A stretch of DNA of 64,000 nucleotides from Alphaproteobacteria bacterium. Lineage in GTDB: Bacteria > Myxococcota_A > UBA796 > GCA-2862545. The notes under the pieces were generated by a model. That model did not search any database. It had not been told where the DNA came from and saw only the letters and a program-made list of their open reading frames with translations. The position numbers were made by a program, and so were the translations under genes. Position 1 is the stretch's first letter, and every line of letters starts with the position of its first letter. Below, piece after piece: positions 26,008 to 35,807 of this stretch. The stretch is from assembly GCA_020632925.1 (NCBI GenBank), contig JACKER010000014.1, positions 124,001 through 188,000 of the forward strand, read 5' to 3'.

Positions 26008-27528
26008 ATGGGTCGCCGACAGATGGGTGCAGCGTTGATGGGGGCCGCGGCCGGCGCAGCGCTGGTCGTGGTCGCGCTGCCGTTGGAGATCGCCGCGCGC
26101 GGGTTGCCGCTGCGCGGGGGGCTGCTGGAGGTCCAGGCCGGGAGTGTCGCGATCTGGATCGTGGAGACCATGCCCTTCCTGCTGGCGGCCGCGATGTACG
26201 CGGTGTCGTCGCGCAAGGAGGTGGTCATCGAGCAGCGGATCGCCGTGCCCGTGCCGGTCGCCGCCCCGCCGCCCCCACCGGTCGCCGCGCCGCCCCCACC
26301 GCCGGCTCCGAGCGCGTCCGCGATCGCGCCTCCGCCCCCGCCGCCCCTGCCGGCCGCGCTCACCGGCGCCCAGGTCCTCGGGGTCAACCAGCCCGACACC
26401 CGCGTCCAGGCGATGCAGGAGCTCCTCAAGACCGTCCGGGAGCAGGCCGAGCGGGCGGAGAAGGAGTCCAGGAGCAAGAGCCGCACGGTCGCGCAGATGG
26501 CGTACGAGCTGCGCACGCCCCTGGCAGCCATCATCGGGCATGCCGAGCTGTTGGAGGAGGACGGCGCCGATCTCGGTTCGGAGCGCCTCCAGGAGATCCG
26601 GAAGGTCGTGCGGTCCGCGCGGCACCTCTCCGGCCTCGTGAGCGACATCCTCGACCTGTCCAAGCTGGAGATCGGCGCTCTGGCGATGGTCCTGCAGGAC
26701 GTCGATCTGGCGCAGGTCCTCGACGAGGTGCGGGTGCAGGCCCTGCCGCTCGCCGAGCGACACGCCAACCGGTACGTGTCGCGCGTGTCGCAGGGGGCCC
26801 GGTTCGCGCGCGGCGACCACGGACGGGTGCGCCAGGTGGTGCTCGGCCTCCTGTCCAACGCCTTCCGCGTGACACGGTCCGGGACGGTGAGCGTGGCCGT
26901 CGAGATGGCTCCGGAGGAGGGACCGGGCTGGGTCGCCATCCGGGTCAAGGACACGGGGACGGGGCTCGGCGAGCAGGAGCTGGAGCACCTGTTCGACGGC
27001 ACCAACCCCGCCGTCGGGCTGGGCGTGACCATCGGTCGCCGGCTGACCGAGCTCATGGGCGGCCGCATCGCCGTCGAGTCGGAGAGCGGACGGGGGACGA
27101 CGTTCAGCGTGCTCCTGCCGCCAGCGACCAAGCGCGAGGCCGACGCGATGCCGCGCTCCACGATCGCGCTGAACGAACGACTGGCGGGGATGTACCTGCT
27201 GATCGTCGATGGCGAGCCCGGCGGGGTGCCGCTGATGCGGTACATGGAGCGCGCGGGCATGGTCGTGCGCCTGGTGTCCGACGTGCAGTCCGCGAAGCTG
27301 GCGGCCGACGTCGATCCGATCCAGCTCGTCATCCTCGACGTGGGCCTGCCCGGGGCCTGGTCGCTGGCGGAGGACCTGATCGCCGCCCGGGTGCGCGTCG
27401 TCGCCACCTCGCTGCGCGACGAGGACGTGGAGGAGGCGCTGCAGCTCGGCGTCACCGCGTTCCTCGTCCGCCCCGTCGAGCGCAAGCTGGTGCTCGCGAC
27501 CCTCGAGCGCTGCATCGAGGACGTGTAG
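26008..27528 (+). CDS. Hybrid histidine kinase-like protein lacking the phospho-acceptor His
   Basis: 506 residues. Two membrane helices (about 8-30 and 50-70) precede a Pro-rich linker (about 85-120), a coiled coil (about 135-160), a HisKA-like dimerisation helix, a HATPase domain (about 260-375) and a C-terminal receiver (about 395-505). In the H-box the His is replaced: AYELRTPL has Tyr166 (TAC 26503-26505) where SHELRTPL is expected. The ATPase motifs remain (LLSNAF N-box, DTGTGLG, GLGVTIGRRL). The receiver keeps the phospho-acceptor Asp (LDVGLPG) but has VDGE for VDDE and FLVRP for the usual Lys-Pro. It is probably a scaffold or allosteric regulator. ATG 26008 is chosen; in-frame ATGs follow at residues 6 and 11. 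Confidence 0.85.
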   Translation: MGRRQMGAALMGAAAGAALVVVALPLEIAARGLPLRGGLLEVQAGSVAIWIVETMPFLLAAAMYAVSSRKEVVIEQRIAVPVPVAAPPPPPVAAPPPPPAPSASAIAPPPPPPLPAALTGAQVLGVNQPDTRVQAMQELLKTVREQAERAEKESRSKSRTVAQMAYELRTPLAAIIGHAELLEEDGADLGSERLQEIRKVVRSARHLSGLVSDILDLSKLEIGALAMVLQDVDLAQVLDEVRVQALPLAERHANRYVSRVSQGARFARGDHGRVRQVVLGLLSNAFRVTRSGTVSVAVEMAPEEGPGWVAIRVKDTGTGLGEQELEHLFDGTNPAVGLGVTIGRRLTELMGGRIAVESESGRGTTFSVLLPPATKREADAMPRSTIALNERLAGMYLLIVDGEPGGVPLMRYMERAGMVVRLVSDVQSAKLAADVDPIQLVILDVGLPGAWSLAEDLIAARVRVVATSLRDEDVEEALQLGVTAFLVRPVERKLVLATLERCIEDV

Positions 27529-27580
27529 TCGCTCCCCGGCGGACGGATCCTGACCGGGTGGGATGGTACGAGGGTTCGCC

Positions 27581-30500
27581 ATGGCCGAGCCCACCCACCT
27601 CTCCGTCCGAAACGCGCGCGTCCACAACCTCAAGGGCGTGGACGTCGACGTCCCGCGGTACCAGCTCGTCGTGTTCACCGGCGTGTCGGGCTCGGGGAAG
27701 TCCTCGCTGGCGCACGACACGATCTACCAGGAGGGCCAGCGCCGCTTCGTGGAGTCGTTGTCGTCGTACGCCCGGCAGTTCCTCGGCGACATGGAGCGCC
27801 CCGCGGTCGACGCGGTGGACGGGGTCTCGCCGACACTCTCGATCGACCAGAAGACGGTCAACCGGAACCCCCGGTCGACGGTGGGGACGGTCACCGAGAT
27901 CTCCGACCACCTGCGGCTGATGATGGCGCGGCTGGGGGAGCCCCACTGCCCCGAGTGCGGGACGGTGGTGGCGCGGACCAGCGTCTCCGCCATCGTCGAC
28001 CGGGTGCTCGCCGAGCTCGACGGGCAGAAGATCCAGGTCGTCGGCCCGGTCGTGCGCGAGCGCAAGGGGGAGTACCGCAAGGAGCTCGCCCAGCTCCTGG
28101 CGGACGGTTGGGTCCGCGCGCGGGTCGACGGCGAGATGATCGAGCTGGCCGAGCCCCCCGAGCTCGCGCGGTACGAGAAGCACACCATCGAGGTCGTCGT
28201 CGACCGCATGCGCGTGGACCTCGCGGAGCGCTCGCGGCTGGCGGAGGCCGTGGAGACCGCGGCGCGACTCGGGAAGGGGTCGCTCGGCGTCCTCGCCGAG
28301 AGCGGCGAGCGCGTGTTCAGCACCGAGCGCGCCTGCCCGCGGCACCCCGAGATCGCCATCCCGGAGCTCGAGCCGCGCCTGTTCAGCTTCAACGCGCCGC
28401 AGGGCGCCTGCCCCGACTGCACCGGCCTGGGTGCCATCGAGGCGTTCGATCTCGCGCTCCTGCTCGACGAGGGCGCGAAGGTGCCCGACTGTTACCTCGC
28501 ATGGAACGAGGACGGGCGGCTGCCGTTCGCGCACTTCGACCGCGACGCGCTCGTCCGGGTGTCGAAGGACCTCGGCGCACCCCTGAAGAAGCCCCTGCGC
28601 GACTGGCCCGAGGGACTGCGCCACAAGCTGATCCACGGCGACGCCGGGGTGCGCTGGGAGACGGAGCTCGACCGTGGCGGTCGGACGGAGGTGCGCGAGC
28701 GCGCCTGGCGCGGGCTGCTGCCCATGATCGAGAACGTCTGGACGTACACCTCCTTCCCCCCGCTGGAGCGCTTCCGGACGCGGCGGCCCTGCGAGAGCTG
28801 CGGCGGGCGGCGCCTCAACGCGGTGGCGCGTGCGGTGACCTTCCGCGAGCGGTCGCTGCCCGAGCTGGCCGGGATGGACGTGCAGACCGCGACCGACTTC
28901 TTCCGCGACGTGCGGCTGAAGGGGCCGGAGAAGGAGGTCGGGGAGCAGCTGCTGCAGGAGATTCGTGGCCGCCTCGAGTTCCTGCGGGAGGTGGGCCTGG
29001 GGTACCTCACGCTCGATCGCCCGGCGGTGACCCTGTCCGGCGGCGAGTCCCAGCGCATCCGCCTGGCGGCGCAGGTCGGGTCGGCCCTGCACGGCGTGAC
29101 CTACGTGCTGGACGAGCCCTCCATCGGGTTGCACACGCGCGACAACCACCGCCTGCTCGGCGCGCTCCGCCGCCTCAAGGAGCGAGGGAACTCCGTGCTC
29201 GTGGTGGAGCACGACGCGGACACGATCCTCGCCGCGGACTGGGTGGTGGACGTGGGGCCCGGCGCGGGTCGCGAGGGCGGTCACGTGGTGGCCTCCGCGC
29301 CGCCGGCGAAGCTGCTACGGGACCGCAAGAGCCCCACCGCCGCCTGGCTGCGCGGCGAACGCCGCCTCCCCGAACCTCCACGCCGCGGGTCGTCCGGGTG
29401 GCTGAAGCTGCGCGGCGCGACCGCGAACAACCTGCGCGGGGTGGACCTGGACCTGCCGCTGGGCACGTTGGTCGCCGTCACGGGCGTGTCCGGCTCGGGC
29501 AAGTCCTCGCTGGTGTTCGAGGTCCTCGAGCCGAGCGTCCGCGAGCGCCGGCCGGTGCGGTGCGCCTCGATCGAGGGGCTGGACGCGATCGACAAGCTCG
29601 TCGAGATCTCGCAGACCCCCATCGGGCGTACGCCCCGCAGCAACCCGGCGACGTACACGGGCCTGTTCGACGTCGTGCGCGACCTGTTCGCCAGCGTCCC
29701 CGAGTCCCGCGCCCGGGGGTACAAGAAGGGCCGCTTCTCGTTCAACGTGGCCGGCGGGCGGTGCGAGGCCTGCGAGGGAGCGGGCGTCCGGTCCATCGAG
29801 ATGCAGTTCCTGCCCTCGGTCGAGGTGACCTGCGAGACCTGCGGCGGGCGGCGCTTCAACGCCGAGACCCTCGAGATCACCTGGCGCGGCCTCACCATCA
29901 CGGACGTGCTCGCCCTGACCGTGGCCGAGGCCGCCGAGGTGTTCGGCGCGGTCCCCAAGCTGAACCGCGTCTTGAGCACCCTGGTCGAGGTGGGGCTGGG
30001 GTACCTCCCGCTCGGCCAGCCGAGCACGACCCTGTCGGGTGGTGAGGCCCAGCGGATCAAGCTCGCGTCGGAGCTGCAGCGCCCCGCGACGGGCCGCACG
30101 CTGTACCTCCTGGACGAGCCCACCACGGGGCTGCACTTCTCCGACGTGGAGCTGCTGGTCGCGGCCATGCAGCGGCTGGTGGACGGTGGGAACACGGTGG
30201 TCGTCGTCGAACACCACACCGACGTGGTCCAGAGCGCGGACCACCTGATCGACCTCGGCCCCGAGGGGGGCTCGGGCGGCGGGCGGATCGTGGGCACCGG
30301 GACGCCGGAGGAGGTGGCGGGCCTGGACACGCCGACGGGACGGGTGCTCGCCGCGCTCCAGCTCGCCGCGGAGGGGCCGCCCGAGGTAGCGACGACGCGC
30401 GGGCGGCGGGTGCGGGCGGCGTCGACCCTCTCGGTGCGCGGCGCGCGCCTGCACAACCTGCGCGACGTGGACGTCGACATCCCGCACGGCAAGATCAGCG

Positions 30501-33205
30501 TGATCACGGGCGTGTCGGGCTCGGGCAAGACCAGCCTCGCGTTCGACACGATCTTCGCCGAGGGCCAGCGGCAGTACGTCGAGAGCCTCTCGACCTACGC
30601 CCGCCGCTTCCTCGGTCGCATGGAGCGCGCGCCGGTGGACGGGCTCGAGGGCCTGCAGCCGGCGATCGCGATCGACCAGCGCCGGAGCTCGCACAACCCA
30701 CGCTCCACGGTCGCGACGGTCACGGAGGTGCACGACGTGCTCCGCGTGCTCTATGCCCGGGTCGGTCAGGCGCACTGTCCGCGCTGCGATCGACCCGTGC
30801 GCGCATTCGCCCCGTCGGAGGCGGGCGCCGATCTGCGCGAGCGGGCGCCGGGAGCAGGGTGGTTGATCGCGGAGCTGCGCCCGGCGGAGGACCCGGCCTC
30901 TCGTCGCGGGGCGCTGGTGCACGACGGCTTCGCCCGCCTCTGGACGGCCGAGGGCGAGGTCGAGCTGACGGAGGAGGCGGCGCTCGGCGCGCTGGCGGCG
31001 GGAGCCAGCCTGGTGGTGGATCGGTTCGCGCCCGAGCGGACGCCCGCCACCCGGGTCGCCGAGGCGCTGGAGACGGCCTTCCGCCTCGGTGGGGGATCGG
31101 CGATCTTCCGGCCGCGGAAGGGGGATCCGGTCAGCTGGTCCGAGCGGGCGGAGTGCCCCGAGCACGGTGTGGTGATCGACGGCGAGCTGACGCCCAAGCA
31201 CTTCTCGTTCAACTCCCGCCTCGGGGCCTGCCCGCGCTGCGACGGCGTGGGGACGACCGCCGCCATCGTGCCCGAGCGGTTGTTCCCCGAGCCCGAGCGG
31301 GGGCTGTGGGACGCCATCGATCCGCGCGTGGGCTCGGTGCTCGGTCGCTCGGCGCGCAACCGCTCCGCGCTCGAGGCCGTGCTGGAGCGCTACGGCGCGA
31401 CCTTCGACACCCCGGTGGGGTCGTGGACGAAGGCTGCCCGCAAGGCGGTGCTGGAGGGCCTGGACGAGCCGATCACGGTGACGTGGTCGAAGCAGTGGGG
31501 CTCGTCGGTGCAGCGGGTCCAGGAGCAGCGCACCTGGGACGGCCTGCTCGCCGTGCTCGAGGGGTGGAGCAGCCGGCTGTCGTGGTTGGTCGCGGAGCAG
31601 ACCTGTCCGCGGTGCGAGGGCGGGCGCCTCCGTCCCGAGCTGCTCGCCGTCCGCATCGGTGGTCGCTCGATCGGTGAGCTCACGGCGTTGCCGGTGCAGG
31701 ACGCGCTCGGCGGGATCGCGGGGTGGTCCTTCACGGGCGCCGCCGCGGTGGTGGCCGAGCGTCCCGTCGGCGAGCTGGTGCGTCGGCTGGGCTTCCTGGT
31801 GGACGTGGGCCTGGGGTACCTGGCGCTCGACCGGGCCGCGGGAACCCTCTCGGGCGGCGAGGCGCAGCGGATCCGGCTGGCGTCGCAGCTGGGCAGCGGG
31901 CTCTGCGCGGTGACCTACGTGATGGACGAGCCGACCGTGGGGCTGCACCCCCGGGACACCGAGCGGCTGTTGCTCACGCTCGAGCACCTCCGCGACCAGG
32001 GGAACACCGTGCTGCTCGTGGAGCACGACCCCGAGACCATCCGCCGCGCGGACCACGTGATCGATCTCGGTCCGGGGGCCGGGCTGTACGGCGGATCGGT
32101 CATCGCGTCGGGCACACCGGCGCAGATCGCGCGGGATCCGAAGAGCGTGACGGGCCGCTGGCTCTCGGGGCGCGACCGCCTGCCCGAGCGGTCCGCCCGG
32201 CGCTCGCCCCGCGCGTGGACGACGCTGAAGCAGCCCACGGCGCACAACCTCCGCACCGGCGACGTCCGCGTCCCGACGGGCGTGTGGGTCGGCGTGAGCG
32301 GGGTGTCGGGCTCCGGCAAGAGCACGTTGATCCTGGAGACGCTGGCGCCGGCGCTGCAGGCGACCACGGGGGCGCAGGTCTTCGCCGGTTCGCACGGAGG
32401 GCTCGACCTCGGCGAGAAGGTCGATCGCGTCATCGTCGTGGACCAGTCGCCCATCGGCCGCAACCCGCGGTCCACCCCCGCGACGTACGTGAAGCTCCTC
32501 GATCCGCTCCGGAACCTGTTCGCGTCCATCCCGGGCGCGAAGGAGCGGGGTTGGACGCCGGGCCGGTTCTCGTTCAACGCGCACGAGGGGCGCTGCCCGA
32601 TCTGCGAGGGCCGCGGCGCCCAGCTCGTCGAGATGCACTTCCTCCCGGACGTGTGGGTGACCTGTGACGCGTGCGGTGGGAAGCGCTTCGATCGCGAGAC
32701 GCTGGAGGTCCGCTGGAAGGGGCGCTCCATCGCCGACGTGCTCGCGATGCGCGCCGACGAGGCGCTGGAGCTGTTCGAGGTGCAGCGCTCGCTGCGCCGT
32801 CCGCTCCAGGCGCTGGTCGACGTGGGGCTCGGGTACCTCACGCTCGGGCAGCCCGGGAACACGCTGTCGGGCGGCGAGGCCCAGCGCGTGAAGCTCGCCG
32901 CCGAGCTCTCCAGCCGGCGCGGGCACGCCGTCTACGTCCTGGACGAGCCCACGACCGGCCTGCACCTGTCGGACACCGCGAAGCTCGTCGAGGTCCTGCA
33001 TCGCCTGGTCGACGACGGGCACACCGTCATCACGATCGAGCACCACCCGGGGATGCTGCTCCAGGCGGACTGGCTCCTGGACCTCGGACCCGAGGGCGGC
33101 GCCGGCGGTGGCCTGCTGCTCGCGGAAGGCACCCCCGAGGACGTGATGCGCAGCGGCACCGACACGGGCCGAGCGCTGGCCGCGGAGCGCCACGCCCGTC
33201 GATAG
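27581..33205 (+). CDS. uvrA: Double-length UvrA excinuclease subunit (two UvrA units in tandem)
   Basis: 1874 residues, about twice a standard UvrA. Unit 1 (about 1-935) and unit 2 (about 946-1874) each contain two ABC ATPase domains, so there are four Walker A loops (GVSGSGKSS, GVSGSGKSS, GVSGSGKTS, GVSGSGKST) and four LSGGE signatures, all intact. Zinc-module cysteines are present in both units (CPECG, CEACEGAG with CETCGG; CPRC, CPICEGRG with CDACGG). UvrA normally dimerises to scan DNA for bulky lesions and loads UvrB; the fusion may act as an intramolecular dimer. ATG 27581 is preferred over 27563 because of the GAGGG upstream. Neither uvrB nor uvrC is nearby. Confidence 0.93.
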   Translation: MAEPTHLSVRNARVHNLKGVDVDVPRYQLVVFTGVSGSGKSSLAHDTIYQEGQRRFVESLSSYARQFLGDMERPAVDAVDGVSPTLSIDQKTVNRNPRSTVGTVTEISDHLRLMMARLGEPHCPECGTVVARTSVSAIVDRVLAELDGQKIQVVGPVVRERKGEYRKELAQLLADGWVRARVDGEMIELAEPPELARYEKHTIEVVVDRMRVDLAERSRLAEAVETAARLGKGSLGVLAESGERVFSTERACPRHPEIAIPELEPRLFSFNAPQGACPDCTGLGAIEAFDLALLLDEGAKVPDCYLAWNEDGRLPFAHFDRDALVRVSKDLGAPLKKPLRDWPEGLRHKLIHGDAGVRWETELDRGGRTEVRERAWRGLLPMIENVWTYTSFPPLERFRTRRPCESCGGRRLNAVARAVTFRERSLPELAGMDVQTATDFFRDVRLKGPEKEVGEQLLQEIRGRLEFLREVGLGYLTLDRPAVTLSGGESQRIRLAAQVGSALHGVTYVLDEPSIGLHTRDNHRLLGALRRLKERGNSVLVVEHDADTILAADWVVDVGPGAGREGGHVVASAPPAKLLRDRKSPTAAWLRGERRLPEPPRRGSSGWLKLRGATANNLRGVDLDLPLGTLVAVTGVSGSGKSSLVFEVLEPSVRERRPVRCASIEGLDAIDKLVEISQTPIGRTPRSNPATYTGLFDVVRDLFASVPESRARGYKKGRFSFNVAGGRCEACEGAGVRSIEMQFLPSVEVTCETCGGRRFNAETLEITWRGLTITDVLALTVAEAAEVFGAVPKLNRVLSTLVEVGLGYLPLGQPSTTLSGGEAQRIKLASELQRPATGRTLYLLDEPTTGLHFSDVELLVAAMQRLVDGGNTVVVVEHHTDVVQSADHLIDLGPEGGSGGGRIVGTGTPEEVAGLDTPTGRVLAALQLAAEGPPEVATTRGRRVRAASTLSVRGARLHNLRDVDVDIPHGKISVITGVSGSGKTSLAFDTIFAEGQRQYVESLSTYARRFLGRMERAPVDGLEGLQPAIAIDQRRSSHNPRSTVATVTEVHDVLRVLYARVGQAHCPRCDRPVRAFAPSEAGADLRERAPGAGWLIAELRPAEDPASRRGALVHDGFARLWTAEGEVELTEEAALGALAAGASLVVDRFAPERTPATRVAEALETAFRLGGGSAIFRPRKGDPVSWSERAECPEHGVVIDGELTPKHFSFNSRLGACPRCDGVGTTAAIVPERLFPEPERGLWDAIDPRVGSVLGRSARNRSALEAVLERYGATFDTPVGSWTKAARKAVLEGLDEPITVTWSKQWGSSVQRVQEQRTWDGLLAVLEGWSSRLSWLVAEQTCPRCEGGRLRPELLAVRIGGRSIGELTALPVQDALGGIAGWSFTGAAAVVAERPVGELVRRLGFLVDVGLGYLALDRAAGTLSGGEAQRIRLASQLGSGLCAVTYVMDEPTVGLHPRDTERLLLTLEHLRDQGNTVLLVEHDPETIRRADHVIDLGPGAGLYGGSVIASGTPAQIARDPKSVTGRWLSGRDRLPERSARRSPRAWTTLKQPTAHNLRTGDVRVPTGVWVGVSGVSGSGKSTLILETLAPALQATTGAQVFAGSHGGLDLGEKVDRVIVVDQSPIGRNPRSTPATYVKLLDPLRNLFASIPGAKERGWTPGRFSFNAHEGRCPICEGRGAQLVEMHFLPDVWVTCDACGGKRFDRETLEVRWKGRSIADVLAMRADEALELFEVQRSLRRPLQALVDVGLGYLTLGQPGNTLSGGEAQRVKLAAELSSRRGHAVYVLDEPTTGLHLSDTAKLVEVLHRLVDDGHTVITIEHHPGMLLQADWLLDLGPEGGAGGGLLLAEGTPEDVMRSGTDTGRALAAERHARR

Positions 33206-33212
33206 CAGGCGG

Positions 33213-34484
33213 TCAGTCCGGTCGGGTGGGGGCTGGCGCGAGGTGCTCGTCGAGGAACCGGCCGGCCTCCCGCAGCCACCCCTCGGTGTCCGTTCCGCAG
33301 GCCATGTGGCGGTTCCCGTGCGCCTCGAACCAGCCCTTGGGCTCTCGCGCCGCGGCGGCCATGCGGCGGCCCTGCTCGACGGGGATCAGCGGATCGCCGT
33401 CGGTGTGCGCGATCCAGATCGGGGCGCGCACGTCGGCGATCCGGTCGACGGGGCGGACCGCCGGCAGCCAGCACCGCGTCTCGAGGGACACGAGCGGCAC
33501 CCCGGGCCACACGAGGAGCGGGCGGAGCGAGGACGGGATCCATCGGAGGACGCCGTCGGTCATCTCGACCGGGGCGGTGAACGGGGAGTCCAGGATCACG
33601 GCGTCGAACGGGGGTTCGATCTCCGCGGCAGCGAGGACGACGGGCGCGGTGGAGAGCGACAGACCGACGGCCACGAGCTGCTGGGCGTCGTCGGCGTGCT
33701 CCTCGCGGATCCAGGCGGCGGCGGCGAGCACGTCGCGCTGCTCGTGGCAGCCGAAGCTGGTCGTGTGGCCGGCGCTCTCGCCGTGTCCCCGCAGGTCGAA
33801 CATCAAGGCGTTGGCGTCGAGCCGGTCGGCGACCACCAGCGCCGACAGCGTGAGCGAGCGGTTCGCGCCGATCCCGTGCCCCAGCAGGACGGTCCGGGAC
33901 GACGGGGTCCCCGCGGGGATCCACCAACCGCTCAGGTCGCGTCCGTCCGACGTCCGGATCACCACGTCCTCGTAGGTCCGGTCGGGGAGGACGCCGTCCG
34001 GGACATGGGTGCGGTGGGCGAGGGTGGACCCGAGCAGCACGGGGACCACCAGCGGAGACGCGATCACGATCGGGAGCACCTGCGGCGCGAGCCCGTCGGG
34101 TTGGCTGCCACGTCGCACGTGCCAGCCGCGGATCGCCGTCCGGATCTCCCACCACGTCGTGCCGGCGAGCAGCAGCAGCGACAACAGGTACCAGGCGTTC
34201 ACGAGGGCTTCGAACGGATCGGCGGCCAGCGGCACCCAGTGGCCGGTCGCGCTACCGAGGACCCCGACCTGCAGCGCGCACGAGACCAGGGAGCCCCCGA
34301 CCAGCAGCACGCCGGCGGCGAGCGCCAGCGTCCGTCGATGCGCGGGGCCGCTCCGCATCGCGACCCACGGCCCGAGGACCAGGGGCAGCAGGAGCCAGAA
34401 CCGCTCCGACGGCTCGGGGACCCACGGCACGAGCAGCACGGCCAGCAGGAGCGCGACCGCCATCGGCGCTGCGAGGGTGCGCAT
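33213..34484 (-). CDS. Membrane-anchored alpha/beta hydrolase
   Basis: 423 residues. Four to five hydrophobic helices occupy residues 1-160; an alpha/beta hydrolase domain follows at about 175-420. The oxyanion-side motif LLGHGIGANRS, the nucleophile elbow GLSLS (serine where GxSxG is usual, last position Ser), HTDGDPLIP (acid) and GNRHMA (His) form a plausible catalytic triad. RTVLLGHG...LMFDLRGHGESAG is typical of the BAAT/2-hydroxy-muconic-like serine hydrolase group. Substrate unknown. Stop lies 7 bases from the convergent uvrA stop. Confidence 0.85.
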   Translation of the reverse strand: MRTLAAPMAVALLLAVLLVPWVPEPSERFWLLLPLVLGPWVAMRSGPAHRRTLALAAGVLLVGGSLVSCALQVGVLGSATGHWVPLAADPFEALVNAWYLLSLLLLAGTTWWEIRTAIRGWHVRRGSQPDGLAPQVLPIVIASPLVVPVLLGSTLAHRTHVPDGVLPDRTYEDVVIRTSDGRDLSGWWIPAGTPSSRTVLLGHGIGANRSLTLSALVVADRLDANALMFDLRGHGESAGHTTSFGCHEQRDVLAAAAWIREEHADDAQQLVAVGLSLSTAPVVLAAAEIEPPFDAVILDSPFTAPVEMTDGVLRWIPSSLRPLLVWPGVPLVSLETRCWLPAVRPVDRIADVRAPIWIAHTDGDPLIPVEQGRRMAAAAREPKGWFEAHGNRHMACGTDTEGWLREAGRFLDEHLAPAPTRPD

Positions 34485-34511
34485 CGTCCCTCCCAGGCCA
34501 TCGTACGGCGG

Positions 34512-35072
34512 TCACTCCGTCCTGACCCGAACGTCCATCTCGTCGGTCGTCACGTTCAAGATCTCCGTCGGCTCCCACCCGCGCAGGATCCCCATCGCGC
34601 GGGCCTCGTCGAGCCGGAACGTCCACGGCATCGTGTCCTCGATCCGGTCGAGCCGGCTCCCGCCGCCCTTGCGCCCCCGTCCCTTCCTTTGCGCACCCTG
34701 TCCGAGCTCCATCCGGTCGCCGCTGAGCGGCAGCGTCTTCTCCATCGGCTGGCCGCCGCGCGTCCCGGACATCACGAGCTGCGTCGCGCCGGGCCCGTCG
34801 CTCTGCTCGTGCCGCAGGATCAGCTTCTGGCGCACGTCGCCGGAGGTCTGGAGCTTCAGCTTCTCCTTCTTGCCGACGCGCTCCGACGCGAGGCGACGCG
34901 CCACGTCGGCCAGGTCCACCTCCTCGCCCGACCGCGTCGTGACCGTGGAGCCTCCGGGCTCGAACACCGCCGGCACGTGCAGCTCGAGCCGCCCGCCGCG
35001 GGTGCGGTGGTCGAAGTCCAGCCAGACCTCCTCGCCCGCGTGCGCCAGACCCAGCCCGAGCATCAGCAACAT
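34512..35072 (-). CDS. Hypothetical secreted protein
   Basis: 186 residues; ATG 35072 has a GGAGGG Shine-Dalgarno. A short signal peptide ends at AHA (about residue 12). The mature part is beta-rich with a highly basic patch near residues 125-140 (GAQRKGRGRKGGG), then an acidic C-terminus. No family recognised. It lies 27 bases upstream of the hydrolase gene and downstream of the TerB-J gene on the same strand, so these three may be one transcript. Confidence 0.65.
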   Translation of the reverse strand: MLLMLGLGLAHAGEEVWLDFDHRTRGGRLELHVPAVFEPGGSTVTTRSGEEVDLADVARRLASERVGKKEKLKLQTSGDVRQKLILRHEQSDGPGATQLVMSGTRGGQPMEKTLPLSGDRMELGQGAQRKGRGRKGGGSRLDRIEDTMPWTFRLDEARAMGILRGWEPTEILNVTTDEMDVRVRTE

Positions 35073-35112
35073 GATCCCTCCGTGCCGGGGACACCCGACC
35101 GCGCCCGTTCCT

Positions 35113-35673
35113 TCACCCTTCGCGCTCGAGCAGGTCGCCGAGATCCGTCGTGCTCTCGTCGGGGATCGGCTCGTCGAGCCACAGATCGTCCTCGCCGAAC
35201 AGATCGACCTCGTCCCGCGGCGAGAGCAGGACGTCCCGCGCTCGGTTCACGCGCCCGAGCCGCCGGGTCGCCTCGTCACGCTGCGCCTCCGGGTGTCGAT
35301 CCGGGTGCAGCTGCTTCACCACGGCCCGGTGCACCTCGCGGATCTCCGCGGCCGTCGCGTGCAGCGGCAGGCACAACGTCGCGTACGCCCGGAGTCGCAC
35401 GGGGGTGATGCCGAGCCGGGCCCGGACCAGCGCGTCCCAGTCGTCGGCCGAGAACCCGAGCGTCCGCGACAGCGCGCGCACGGCGTCCAGCGCCCGGCCC
35501 TCGACGGCCGCCTCCGTCGCCAGCAGCAGGCGCCCCGCCAGCCACAGCTCGCGGTCCTCCCACGGGAGGTTCCCTTCGTCGTGGACCTGCCCGCAGACGA
35601 CGGCCAGCAGCGTCTCGGAGGCATCCGACGCCCGCAGCCAGACCACCAGTCGTTCGGCGTCGGTGGGTGGCAC
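35113..35673 (-). CDS. TerB-like plus J-domain protein (DjlA-like arrangement)
   Basis: 186 residues from GTG 35673, chosen because GGAG sits 7 bases upstream; the frame is open to 35730. Residues 5-85 form a TerB-like all-helical domain (VVWLRASDASETLLAVV...LPWEDRELWLAGRLL). Residues about 95-155 are a J-domain with an intact HPD (KQLHPDRHPEA), the motif that stimulates Hsp70 ATPase. TerB plus J-domain is the layout of the DjlA co-chaperone, but there is no membrane anchor here. An acidic tail ends the protein. Divergent from clpS-clpA, so a link to protein quality control is plausible. Confidence 0.75.
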   Translation of the reverse strand: MPPTDAERLVVWLRASDASETLLAVVCGQVHDEGNLPWEDRELWLAGRLLLATEAAVEGRALDAVRALSRTLGFSADDWDALVRARLGITPVRLRAYATLCLPLHATAAEIREVHRAVVKQLHPDRHPEAQRDEATRRLGRVNRARDVLLSPRDEVDLFGEDDLWLDEPIPDESTTDLGDLLEREG

Positions 35674-35746
35674 GACGACTCCGGGGTACGAAGCGACCTG
35701 CCCGAACGGGCTGGGCCGACCCGCTCGCACGAGGGGCGGCGCGGGG

Positions 35747-35790
35747 TTTATCTACTATCCGAACGGGGGGCTTGTTCCCCCTTCGCGACG
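35747..35790 (+). promoter_or_regulatory. AT-rich promoter-like island and hairpin upstream of clpS
   Basis: An AT-rich run (TTTATCTACTATCC, 35747-35760), unusual in this GC-rich window, holds a TACTAT -10-like hexamer. Just downstream GGGGG-CTTGTT-CCCCC can fold into a 5-bp stem, and the sequence CCGAACGGG occurs at 35702-35710 and again at 35759-35767. Plausible promoter/operator of clpS-clpA; no heat-shock consensus is clear. Confidence 0.35.
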
Positions 35791-35807
35791 TGCAGAAGGA
35801 GTCAGGC

